Origin: SABI01 sp028532915 | GTDB lineage: Bacteria; Spirochaetota; Spirochaetia; Sphaerochaetales; Sphaerochaetaceae | Direction of reading: 5' to 3' | DNA length: 64,000 nt | Assembly (NCBI GenBank): GCA_963677225.1 | Contig: OY781923.1 | Span: forward strand, 2,232,001-2,296,000 | In this document: positions 35,136 to 42,095 of the stretch, piece after piece | Layout: each line of letters begins with the position of its first letter | How positions within the stretch are numbered: position 1 is the stretch's first letter | The notes under the pieces: generated by a model | What the model saw: the letters and a program-made list of their open reading frames with translations, nothing else | What the model was told of the DNA's origin: nothing | Database searches by the model: none | Translations under genes and position numbers: made by a program

Positions 35136-36305
35136 ATGTCCCCTCTATTAATCTTCGCAGGATTTTTCTTCTTTTCGGTCGCCTATAATATGCTCGGACC
35201 TCTCGCGACGAACATCATGAGTACAACGGGAATGAGCCTTACCGCATCGGGCTCTCTTCTTTCAATCCAGCAGGTAGGAGCGGTCATCTCGATAGCGCTG
35301 CTGATCTTTCTGCAAAAGAGAATAAAACAATCATCTATCATGCGTTTCGGATACATCGTGATCATTTTCTCGTTTTTCCTGATCACCTCGATCCAGAGTA
35401 CTTACGCTGTCTTCACCGCATATTTAATGCTCGGTTTCGGATCCTTTCTGGTCGACAGCGGAACGAACAGCTATCTGGCCAGTACTTATTTCGAAAAAAG
35501 GGCCTTGTACATCCCGCTGCTTCATTTCGTCTATTCGGCAGGAGCCATCGCTACAGGATATCTGATCCTTCCCTTCAAAAATGAGAAGTGGTTTGGCGCA
35601 TACACTACAGTCGGTATCATCTTCTTAATTATCCTTACAGCTCAACTTTTGAACAACAGGAAGGAACGGCTGAATCATGATGGACAGCCTCGTAGAAAGG
35701 AAATCGTTCAGGGACCTGTCCTCCCCTTGCTCAAAGACCCGGCCTTTCTTCTCTATACATCGGTGATCCTTCTCTACATGGGGTCTCAGATCGTCTGTTC
35801 CGCATGGATCCCCGTTTATGTCGAAACCGAGCTGGGACAGAGTGCGGCGGTCACAGGAACATCTTTGACCCTCTTCTGGGCCGGAACAGCACTTTCACGA
35901 TTGATCATCGGACCTATTCTCAACAAAGGGGGAAAGCCGTACATCCTTTCGATCTGGGGAATGCTCCTTGCAGGACTTTCATTGTTCGCAGCTGGTATAT
36001 TGACGACAAATATCGTCATTGTACTGATACTGGTAACTCTCTGCGGATTCTTCGCCGGATCGACCATCCCGATGTACCTGGTCGTGTGTTCCACATGGTA
36101 TCCGAACAACACCACCTTCATCTCCCTTTCCTACATCCTCTCTGGAACCATAGGAAGGATGATCTTCCCGTTTCTTGTGGCCTATATCGCATCATTCACA
36201 AATCTCGGATTCTCTTTGGGACTATCTTCGGGAATGCTGTTCATAAGTGCTTTGATCATTCTCATCGTCAAGAAGATCACAGTGTCGAGACCTGAATACA
36301 AATAA
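35136..36305 (+). CDS. Major facilitator superfamily transporter
   Basis: A 389-residue membrane protein with about twelve hydrophobic helices in two halves separated by a charged cytoplasmic loop (about 185-210, NNRKERLNHDGQPRRKE). The organisation is like that of the FucP/sugar and fosmidomycin-type MFS groups, but the substrate is not evident. The ATG at 35136 is favoured (GAAAGGA upstream) over a TTG at 35121. It lies 14 bp before yjbQ. Confidence 0.82.
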   Translation: MSPLLIFAGFFFFSVAYNMLGPLATNIMSTTGMSLTASGSLLSIQQVGAVISIALLIFLQKRIKQSSIMRFGYIVIIFSFFLITSIQSTYAVFTAYLMLGFGSFLVDSGTNSYLASTYFEKRALYIPLLHFVYSAGAIATGYLILPFKNEKWFGAYTTVGIIFLIILTAQLLNNRKERLNHDGQPRRKEIVQGPVLPLLKDPAFLLYTSVILLYMGSQIVCSAWIPVYVETELGQSAAVTGTSLTLFWAGTALSRLIIGPILNKGGKPYILSIWGMLLAGLSLFAAGILTTNIVIVLILVTLCGFFAGSTIPMYLVVCSTWYPNNTTFISLSYILSGTIGRMIFPFLVAYIASFTNLGFSLGLSSGMLFISALIILIVKKITVSRPEYK

Positions 36306-36319
36306 CATGGAGGAATAAT

Positions 36320-36736
36320 ATGAAATCATACCGTAAGGAACTGGTGTTCCATCTGCCGACAAGAAGAGGCCTGGTCAACATCACACAGCAGGTGAGACAG
36401 GCCATCCGTGAAAGTCAGGTGAAAGAGGGATTGGCTTTGATCAACGCCATGCATATCACCGCGAGTGTATTTATCAACGATGACGAAAGTGGACTTCACA
36501 ACGACTTTGAGAAATGGTTGGAACAACTCGCACCTGAAAAGCCCTACTCCCGCTACCAGCACAATGGTTTTGAAGATAATGGGGATGCCCACCTCAAAAG
36601 AACCATCATGGGAAGAGAAGTCACAATTGCCATCACCGATGGAGATTTCGACAGCGGACCGTGGGAGCAGATCTTCTATTATGAAATGGACGGCAAAAGA
36701 GATAAGAGAGTGCTGATTAAAATAATTGGAGAATAA
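36320..36736 (+). CDS. yjbQ: YjbQ/UPF0047 family protein, complete
   Basis: A 138-residue protein, the normal length for YjbQ, with the family segments RRGLVNIT, MHITASVFINDDE, DNGDAHLKRTIMG and FYYEMDGKRDKRVLIKI. YjbQ proteins have weak thiamine-phosphate synthase activity in some reports; the cellular role is uncertain. The last seven codons (LIKIIGE) match a downstream partial copy in protein but differ at nearly every third codon position, while the preceding 270 bp are almost identical. Confidence 0.88.
   Translation: MKSYRKELVFHLPTRRGLVNITQQVRQAIRESQVKEGLALINAMHITASVFINDDESGLHNDFEKWLEQLAPEKPYSRYQHNGFEDNGDAHLKRTIMGREVTIAITDGDFDSGPWEQIFYYEMDGKRDKRVLIKIIGE
36443..36713 (+). repeat. 271-bp near-identical repeat, copy 1 (in complete yjbQ)
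   Basis: The sequence matches 37590-37860 at a constant offset of 1147 with only two differences that I can find (gaaaag/gagaag and gggagcag/ggaagcag). It covers codons about 42-131 of yjbQ. The BrnT-BrnA pair lies between the copies. Confidence 0.88.
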
Positions 36737-36742
36737 ACGCTA

Positions 36743-37042
36743 TCAATCGTTCTTTTCTTTTTGAGTATTATTCTTTGAACCATAAACAGGGGCAATTTCT
36801 CTCAGCATACCCTGACGCAATACACGATTAATCTTGGTCTGATATCCCTTGCCCTTTGATTTGTAATATTCTAGCACGTCTGCATCGACATAGAGACTGA
36901 TCTTCTTCTTGATCGGCCGATAATTCTCTGGACTTCGTAAATGGGAAGGCTGTAATTGCGCTAACTGCTCGTCAGTCATTTCGGGAATATCGGAGAAATC
37001 TATTTCCCTAATATCCTTATCTTCTTCTTTTTTCATGTTCAT
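36743..37042 (-). CDS. brnA: BrnA-family antitoxin
   Basis: A 99-residue protein with an acidic N-terminal half (EEDKDIREIDFSDIPEMTDEQLAQL) and a C-terminal ribbon-helix-helix-type segment (KKKISLYVDADVLEYYKSKGKGYQTKINRVLR). This is the BrnA plan: DNA-binding domain plus toxin-neutralising region. The start at 37042 gives a 26-bp overlap with brnT, while a frame from 37102 would lie far into it. The antitoxin follows the toxin, the usual order in this family, and is expected to repress the shared promoter. Confidence 0.85.
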   Translation of the reverse strand: MNMKKEEDKDIREIDFSDIPEMTDEQLAQLQPSHLRSPENYRPIKKKISLYVDADVLEYYKSKGKGYQTKINRVLRQGMLREIAPVYGSKNNTQKEKND

Positions 37043-37304
37043 AATATGCTTGTCTTTCCTTGGGAGAGGCCTCCCTTGCTGATATGATCCTAATGACTCC
37101 ATCCCTGTCGCAATACGCTATCAGCATAATCAGAAACATTCCATGGGTCCCAATACACTGATATCTTGTCTCTTCCATCGTAGAATGTTCCAAATCAACC
37201 CAGTCGACTAGGTTTGGATCGTTGAACACATCCAGAATCTCATCAAATGAGAACCCGTGTTTTTTCTTGTTGTGCCTACTTTTGTTCGGGTCCCATGTAT
37301 ACAT
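37017..37304 (-). CDS. brnT: BrnT-family ribonuclease toxin
   Basis: A 95-residue RelE-fold ribonuclease. It has the BrnT hallmarks FTWDPNK-like YTWDPNKSRHNKKKHGFSF, then FDEILDVFNDPN, and the C-terminal RIISAREASPKERQAYYEH with the conserved catalytic Arg/Ser/Arg region. It would cleave mRNA and stop growth when BrnA is lost. A strong promoter lies directly upstream, and the pair sits between a full yjbQ and a partial copy of it. Confidence 0.88.
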   Translation of the reverse strand: MYTWDPNKSRHNKKKHGFSFDEILDVFNDPNLVDWVDLEHSTMEETRYQCIGTHGMFLIMLIAYCDRDGVIRIISAREASPKERQAYYEHEKRRR

Positions 37305-37329
37305 CTTTCACTCCAATTATCCACATATT

Positions 37330-37357
37330 ATTATATAGACAATTTTATCGGTGTCAA
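37330..37357 (-). promoter_or_regulatory. brnT promoter
   Basis: Consensus TTGACA (37357-37352) and TATAAT (37335-37330) read leftward with 16-bp spacing, 26 bp before the brnT start. Autorepression by the BrnT-BrnA complex is known for the family. The rest of 37358-37586 shows no gene or clear signal. Confidence 0.72.
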
Positions 37358-37586
37358 GAAAGTCTGATAGTATTTTTGAAACCATTTGTTAAGTACATGA
37401 TGCTTACACGAAATTTATGATTATAATTACGTGTGAATACAACATGCAGAAAGGCCTATGGATTATAGAAAACAAATAGAGCAGTATATAGGATTTCCAT
37501 AATTCTATGATGATTTCTTTAGGTCATGCCTCGCTTTCATAAATATCCATCAATTACTACATATGTAGAGCAACTAGTTCTCCTTA

Positions 37587-37883
37587 GTGAACGCCATGCA
37601 TATCACCGCGAGTGTATTTATCAACGATGACGAAAGTGGACTTCACAACGACTTTGAGAAATGGTTGGAACAACTCGCACCTGAGAAGCCCTACTCCCGC
37701 TACCAGCACAATGGTTTTGAAGATAATGGGGATGCCCACCTCAAAAGAACCATCATGGGAAGAGAAGTCACAATTGCCATCACCGATGGAGATTTCGACA
37801 GCGGACCGTGGAAGCAGATCTTCTATTATGAAATGGACGGCAAAAGAGATAAGAGAGTGCTGATCAAGATTATCGGGGAGTGA
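37587..37883 (+). pseudogene. 3' fragment of yjbQ (partial duplicate)
   Basis: The last 96 residues of YjbQ (from NAMHITASV) are repeated with one amino-acid change (E to K in the GPWEQ segment), without the first 42 residues. A GTG could open the frame, but no ribosome site is seen, so expression is doubtful. The sequence before 37590 is unrelated to yjbQ. Its final codons and TGA stop look like ordinary local codon use, whereas those of the complete gene are AT-rich. Confidence 0.82.
37590..37860 (+). repeat. 271-bp near-identical repeat, copy 2 (in yjbQ fragment)
   Basis: Second copy of the sequence at 36443-36713. The similarity starts abruptly at 37590 and falls off after 37860 where both copies still encode LIKIIGE with different codons. 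Confidence 0.85.
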
Positions 37884-38810
37884 TCATGTATTTCTTATAT
37901 ATGCAGAAATACTCTGATTTCCAACAGCCTCTATCATTTCATATCGGCACACTATGAATGAGAATTCGTTTTTAATATCGTTGAAATAGTCCGACCAGCT
38001 TTGATGATTCCTTCCTGAAGCCTCAAGATAGTGGCTTATGTTGTCAGATTTACCTTCCCTTATTCCCTGATAGATACCGGCGATGACTCCACCGATGAAC
38101 TCTCCCAGTTCTGAAATCCTGTCCTTCCTATACTCTTCTACGGAAACAGGGATGTAGGCCAAGTTCGTCCCAAAGGCAAAATTGAGATAATCGGCAAGTT
38201 CGTATTGAGTAATGGATTCTCCATGCAGATTATAGGTTCTCTGACTATGTTTCTTTTCCGTCAGCATACGTGCATAGGCATATGCCAATTCACCTCTGGT
38301 CGTATAGCCGCATTTACCATTTTCTGCACAGTTGCTGATAAAGCCCGATCTAACATACGTGTCAATGTATTCCACATCAGGTTCTATATACACGCCGTTT
38401 CGTCCGATGACCCAGTCTAAACCACTGGTGCGAATGTCCTCTTCGGTCTGCCGGTTGCTTTGGATAACTGATGAGAATCCGGTCCCTTCCTCTGCACCCT
38501 GAACGCTGGTGTATACTATTTTCTTCACACCGGCACTCTTTGCGGCATGTATGACATTACGATGTTGAATGATCCGTGTATCAGGATCATCCATACCGGA
38601 AACTAAAAGAACGGTATCTACTGACTGTAAAGATTCTTCAAGAGTTTCCCTTTGATTATAGTCTCCCGGCAGAATCTTCACACCGGGATGCTGTGCTTTC
38701 GATGGTGTCCGTGCCAGGCCGATGATATTCTCTTTCCCTGCCAAAGGGATCGTTGCTTTGATTATTTCAGACCCTAATTTTCCACTTGCTGCAGTCACTG
38801 CTATTTTCAT
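37884..38810 (-). CDS. NmrA-like NAD(P)-binding oxidoreductase
   Basis: A 308-residue atypical short-chain reductase. The Rossmann entry is TAASGKLGSEIIKA (about 7-20), with GDYNQRETLEESLQSVDTVLLVSG and YTSVQGAEEG following, as in NmrA and QOR2-type quinone reductases. These proteins either reduce quinones or sense NADP(H) redox state. The ATG at 38810 has AGGAAGG upstream. It starts convergent with the yjbQ fragment and ends directly at its stop codon. Confidence 0.82.
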   Translation of the reverse strand: MKIAVTAASGKLGSEIIKATIPLAGKENIIGLARTPSKAQHPGVKILPGDYNQRETLEESLQSVDTVLLVSGMDDPDTRIIQHRNVIHAAKSAGVKKIVYTSVQGAEEGTGFSSVIQSNRQTEEDIRTSGLDWVIGRNGVYIEPDVEYIDTYVRSGFISNCAENGKCGYTTRGELAYAYARMLTEKKHSQRTYNLHGESITQYELADYLNFAFGTNLAYIPVSVEEYRKDRISELGEFIGGVIAGIYQGIREGKSDNISHYLEASGRNHQSWSDYFNDIKNEFSFIVCRYEMIEAVGNQSISAYIRNT

Positions 38811-38969
38811 CAATCACCTTCCTGATTCAAATATGTAAACAATACGTTTTATCGTCCATCATTGGGAATCGAAGAAAAGAAAATCATTCAGATTGACAAA
38901 AATAAGAATCCTGAACCTTTTGAGCTGATAATACTTAACATGGCGGGTTTACCCAGATAATATTGGATA

Positions 38970-39104
38970 CATCACAGACGTTATCTGTAACAGTAACAAT
39001 TAAAAGGATCACATGATGATTTTGAGAGAGGATTAGAGCGCTTCCCACCTGAAAAACCATAGCTTTCGGTATCAGGACAACAGCTTAAAAGATTCCTTCA
39101 TGAT
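38970..39104 (+). pseudogene. Decayed third yjbQ remnant
   Basis: Translation from about 39009 gives HDDFERGLERFPPEKP, matching HNDFEKWLEQLAPEKP of YjbQ. After a frame change it continues SFRYQDNSLKDSFM, matching SRYQHN...LKRTIM with a deletion. A weaker HIT-like match lies at 38969. It contains stops and a frameshift and cannot be expressed. The rest of 38811-38968 shows no gene. Confidence 0.6.
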
Positions 39105-39730
39105 AATTCGATGTAGAAATCCTCAGGCGCATAAAAAAGGAAGAGAACGGGAATCTCTATCAGCATAGATGATCCATACGTATTAATCAGTATTTCGGAA
39201 TCCTTTTCGTCGGGACCGAGAACCTCGTTTCCCATGATCAAACGGACTTTCTTGACACCTTCCAGATCTCCGGTCAGGTCTACGAGCATCGTGTACTTTG
39301 AACCAGACAGGAACACTGCAGCCATTTCATCGAGCTCCTCGATATCGGCCAGAGAAGGGATAAGTATACGATAATGATCCCCATCTTTAAGAGGAAGAAA
39401 ATACTTTTCAGAATTATCATCGGTGATATTATCCAGACTTCCATTGACATGGATCTCAACGCCTTTATGGAATGATGTGTCTACAGGTTCCGCTTCAAAG
39501 GAGAATCCTTCATACTCCGGAATGGTCGAATCGGCTTCACCGAGTAAGTCATCGATATCGATCTTTTCACCCGAATACTCACCGAGCATATCTATCAGAG
39601 CTGATTGGATCGTATACCTTACCGCCATATCTACTTCACCGTCATGAATCGATATGGAATGAAAAAAATCGAGACACCCGGTAAACATAAAGGGAATGAT
39701 CAATACAGCCAACAGTTTCATTACTTTCAT
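39098..39730 (-). CDS. Hypothetical lipoprotein
   Basis: A 210-residue protein with a lipoprotein signal peptide (hydrophobic LLAVLIIPFMF, lipobox FTGC, Cys near 19). The mature part is acidic, with no motif I recognise; it ends in a hydrophobic VLFLFYAPEDFYIELS. It is expected to be attached to an envelope membrane. It stands alone, and its 3' end touches the decayed yjbQ trace on the other strand. Confidence 0.72.
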   Translation of the reverse strand: MKVMKLLAVLIIPFMFTGCLDFFHSISIHDGEVDMAVRYTIQSALIDMLGEYSGEKIDIDDLLGEADSTIPEYEGFSFEAEPVDTSFHKGVEIHVNGSLDNITDDNSEKYFLPLKDGDHYRILIPSLADIEELDEMAAVFLSGSKYTMLVDLTGDLEGVKKVRLIMGNEVLGPDEKDSEILINTYGSSMLIEIPVLFLFYAPEDFYIELS

Positions 39731-39913
39731 ACGATTCTCCAGAATAATCAGAATAAGACAACTTTGATGGTATTCAGAAAAAGAGCATGATACATGCTAT
39801 GCAGACACCGGATAGTTGTTACATCCGGACGTAAGTATACCATGAGTCTCGATGCATTTCACCTTTAATCTACGATCGTTTTATCATAATTTAGTACGTG
39901 ATTCTACAAATCC

Positions 39914-40942
39914 TCAGAAGCACCTTTTACCCGGCTCTTTTTTGCATTGGGCACACTGATAACAGATCTCATGTTCCATCACCTTCCCTTCAGAGAACTC
40001 GCGGATGCTCGTGATGGTCGTCTGAGCAATATTATATAATGCTTCTCTGGTGAGAAAGGCCTGATGACTTGTGACCAGAACGTTCGGCATAGCTATAAGA
40101 AGCCTCAGTGTGTCATCATCGAACAGGATCGCGCTCTTGTCCTCGTAGAAGACCTCTCCCTCTTCTTCATAGACATCCAGTGCCGCAGATCCGATCTTTC
40201 TGCTTTTCACACCTTCCAGCAGCGCCTGGCTGTCGACCAGCCCTCCCCTGGAGGTATTGATCAATACGACACCATCTTTCATCTGCGCAATGCTCTCTTT
40301 GTTGATGATGTGCTCTGTCTCCGGTGACAGCGGGCAATGAAGACTGATGATATCACTTCTTCGACACAGCTGTTCGAACGAACAGTATTCGACTCCTTCC
40401 AGATTACTATCCGGATAGGGATCATAGGCTAAAACGTTCATCCCGAATCCCTTACAGATATTGATGAACACTTTGCCGATCTTTCCTGTGCCTACCACGC
40501 CCACGGTCTTGCTGTACAGATCGAATCCGTCGAGTCCGTTGAGACTGAAGTTGAATTCACGCGTTCTCACATAGGAATGATGCGTCCGACGGACCACACT
40601 CAACAGCAATGCCATAGCATGTTCGGCGACAGCGTACGGCGAGTAGGCGGGAACCCTCACGATATGAATCTTATTGAAGGCGCTTTTGAAATCGATGTTA
40701 TTATAGCCGGCACACCGCATGGCGATCAGTCGGACTCCCCCTTCATAGAGAGTATCGATGACATTCTCTGTCAGCCGGTCGTTCACGAAGGCACACACCA
40801 CATCATACCCATTGGCTAAAGATGCTGTGTTCTCGTTAAGTTTCGTTTCGAAATAGTGTATATGCATTTCCTTTTCGTCACTGAGCTGATCGAAGAAGGT
40901 CTTGTCGTAAGGTTTGGTATCAAAGAAGGCTATCTTGGTCAT
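39914..40942 (-). CDS. ldhA: D-lactate dehydrogenase (D-2-hydroxyacid dehydrogenase family)
   Basis: A 342-residue enzyme reducing pyruvate to D-lactate with NADH. The start at 40942 (AGGAGA upstream) is preferred over a frame 13 codons longer. Family features: substrate-side MRCAGYNNID and VPAYSPYAVAEH, nucleotide-binding GVVGTGKIG, the catalytic Arg in NTSRGG, Glu in DVYEEE and His in TSHQAF. The conserved Tyr in the Asp-Val-Tyr-Glu block supports LdhA rather than a phosphoglycerate enzyme. The C-terminus has a cysteine cluster CYQCAQCKKEPGKRC, unusual and possibly metal binding. Confidence 0.88.
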   Translation of the reverse strand: MTKIAFFDTKPYDKTFFDQLSDEKEMHIHYFETKLNENTASLANGYDVVCAFVNDRLTENVIDTLYEGGVRLIAMRCAGYNNIDFKSAFNKIHIVRVPAYSPYAVAEHAMALLLSVVRRTHHSYVRTREFNFSLNGLDGFDLYSKTVGVVGTGKIGKVFINICKGFGMNVLAYDPYPDSNLEGVEYCSFEQLCRRSDIISLHCPLSPETEHIINKESIAQMKDGVVLINTSRGGLVDSQALLEGVKSRKIGSAALDVYEEEGEVFYEDKSAILFDDDTLRLLIAMPNVLVTSHQAFLTREALYNIAQTTITSIREFSEGKVMEHEICYQCAQCKKEPGKRCF

Positions 40943-40993
40943 AAAGGAATCTCCTTTCCTGTCATGGATGATGTGAATCATCTCTCTTTCTGT

Positions 40994-41026
40994 GTATCAA
41001 CTGATTATAAAGTAATCAGTTGATAC
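40994..41026 (-). promoter_or_regulatory. ldhA promoter inside a 14-bp perfect inverted repeat
   Basis: GTATCAACTGATTA (40994-41007) and its exact inverse (41013-41026) are separated by 5 bp. A TATAAT -10 box reads leftward at 41009-41004 within the dyad, about 60 bp before the ldhA start. A repressor bound here would cover the -10 box. A terminator role is less likely because no T run follows. Confidence 0.5.
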
Positions 41027-41069
41027 GGTTTAGGGAAGAGTTGTGCCGGTTTCTGTTGTAACTAAAATA

Positions 41070-41261
41070 TTATTCCTGCTGAAATGGTAGCAGGGCTGCT
41101 TTGAAAGTGATATCATTTGTCCCGGTCACCGGTTTACACTCTTCTTCACAGATATACATCGTGCAGAAAGACTCCTCTGACATACATAATCCCGGATCGC
41201 ATCTTTTTCCAGACAAACGATACCGTTTTCTGGGATCTGCGCGTTCTTCATGAAGAGGCAC
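41070..41261 (-). pseudogene. Possible C-terminal remnant of a YyaL/DUF255-type protein
   Basis: The leftward reading contains CTMYICEEECKPVTGTNDI, resembling the C-terminal end of thioredoxin-fold DUF255 (YyaL) proteins, which finish with a tYVCxxxxCxxPV pattern. The rest of such a gene would lie to the right, where the TauE permease now starts. The match is short and the frame overlaps a permissive reading of the other strand, so this is tentative. Confidence 0.25.
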
Positions 41262-41266
41262 CAGAG

Positions 41267-42055
41267 ATGAATTCTGTTTTGATGATGAGCACCATTATAT
41301 TAGCCATTGCGATTGTGATGTCCATGGTGGGAAAAGGCGGCGGGAACTTCTATGTGCTGGCAATGGTTCTCGCCGGTGTTTCGATGCATAATGCGGCGAC
41401 TACTTCCCAGCTAATGATGATGGGAACCTCACTCACTGCGATGCTGGTATTTCACAAACACCGGAAGATTGACTGGAAACTGGCGCTGATCATCGATCCT
41501 CCGACTGATATCATGGCATTTTTCGGCGGCTATTTTGCCTCCTATATAGAAGGGAGCACACTGAAATTGATGTTCGCCTTCTTTTTAATACTGATTTCCA
41601 TATTCATGATGATTCCCGTTAAAGAAAAGCCTCTGACAGACAAAAAAGGTTTCGGATATTGGAACAGAACTTTCGGAGAGTATGCATACAGGGTGAATCT
41701 GTGGCTTGTCCTTCCACTCACGGCGACCGTCGGCTTCTTTTCCGGAGCCGTGGGTATATCAGGAGGAGCGTTCAAGATTCCTCTTATGGTGATGCTTTGC
41801 GGTATTCCCATGGAGATCGCTGTAGGAACTTCTTCCGCTATGGTCGCGGCGACGGCATTGATGGGATTTATCGGCCACAGTCTGAATGGTGATTTCAATC
41901 CTCAGCTCGCAATACCGTTGACTGCCGTTGCAGTGGCAGGAGGACTGGTCGGCAGCAGGTTCGCACTGAAAAGCAAACCGAAGAATCTGAAGAAAATATT
42001 CGCTGTCACCAATCTCTTCGCCGCGATCGTGATGATCGTCAACATCATCAGCTGA
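41267..42055 (+). CDS. TauE/SafE-family membrane permease
   Basis: A 262-residue integral membrane protein with about eight helices in two related halves. Each half has a conserved glycine-containing entry: MSMVGKGGGNFYVLAMVLAG and TVGFFSGAVGISGGAFKIPLMVMLCGIP, with TSSAMVAATALMGFIGH following. The family exports sulfite, organosulfonates or related anions. The ATG at 41267 is chosen because the longer frame adds 50 residues that are neither hydrophobic nor conserved. Substrate is unknown. Confidence 0.85.
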   Translation: MNSVLMMSTIILAIAIVMSMVGKGGGNFYVLAMVLAGVSMHNAATTSQLMMMGTSLTAMLVFHKHRKIDWKLALIIDPPTDIMAFFGGYFASYIEGSTLKLMFAFFLILISIFMMIPVKEKPLTDKKGFGYWNRTFGEYAYRVNLWLVLPLTATVGFFSGAVGISGGAFKIPLMVMLCGIPMEIAVGTSSAMVAATALMGFIGHSLNGDFNPQLAIPLTAVAVAGGLVGSRFALKSKPKNLKKIFAVTNLFAAIVMIVNIIS

Positions 42056-42095
42056 GTAGCAATGCTGACGGCAACTCAGTATGTCCAACGCATTA

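Noticed and set aside
41117..41266. 50-residue N-terminal extension of the TauE/SafE permease
   Set aside because: The added part is polar and unlike the family; the ATG at 41267 directly precedes the first membrane helix.
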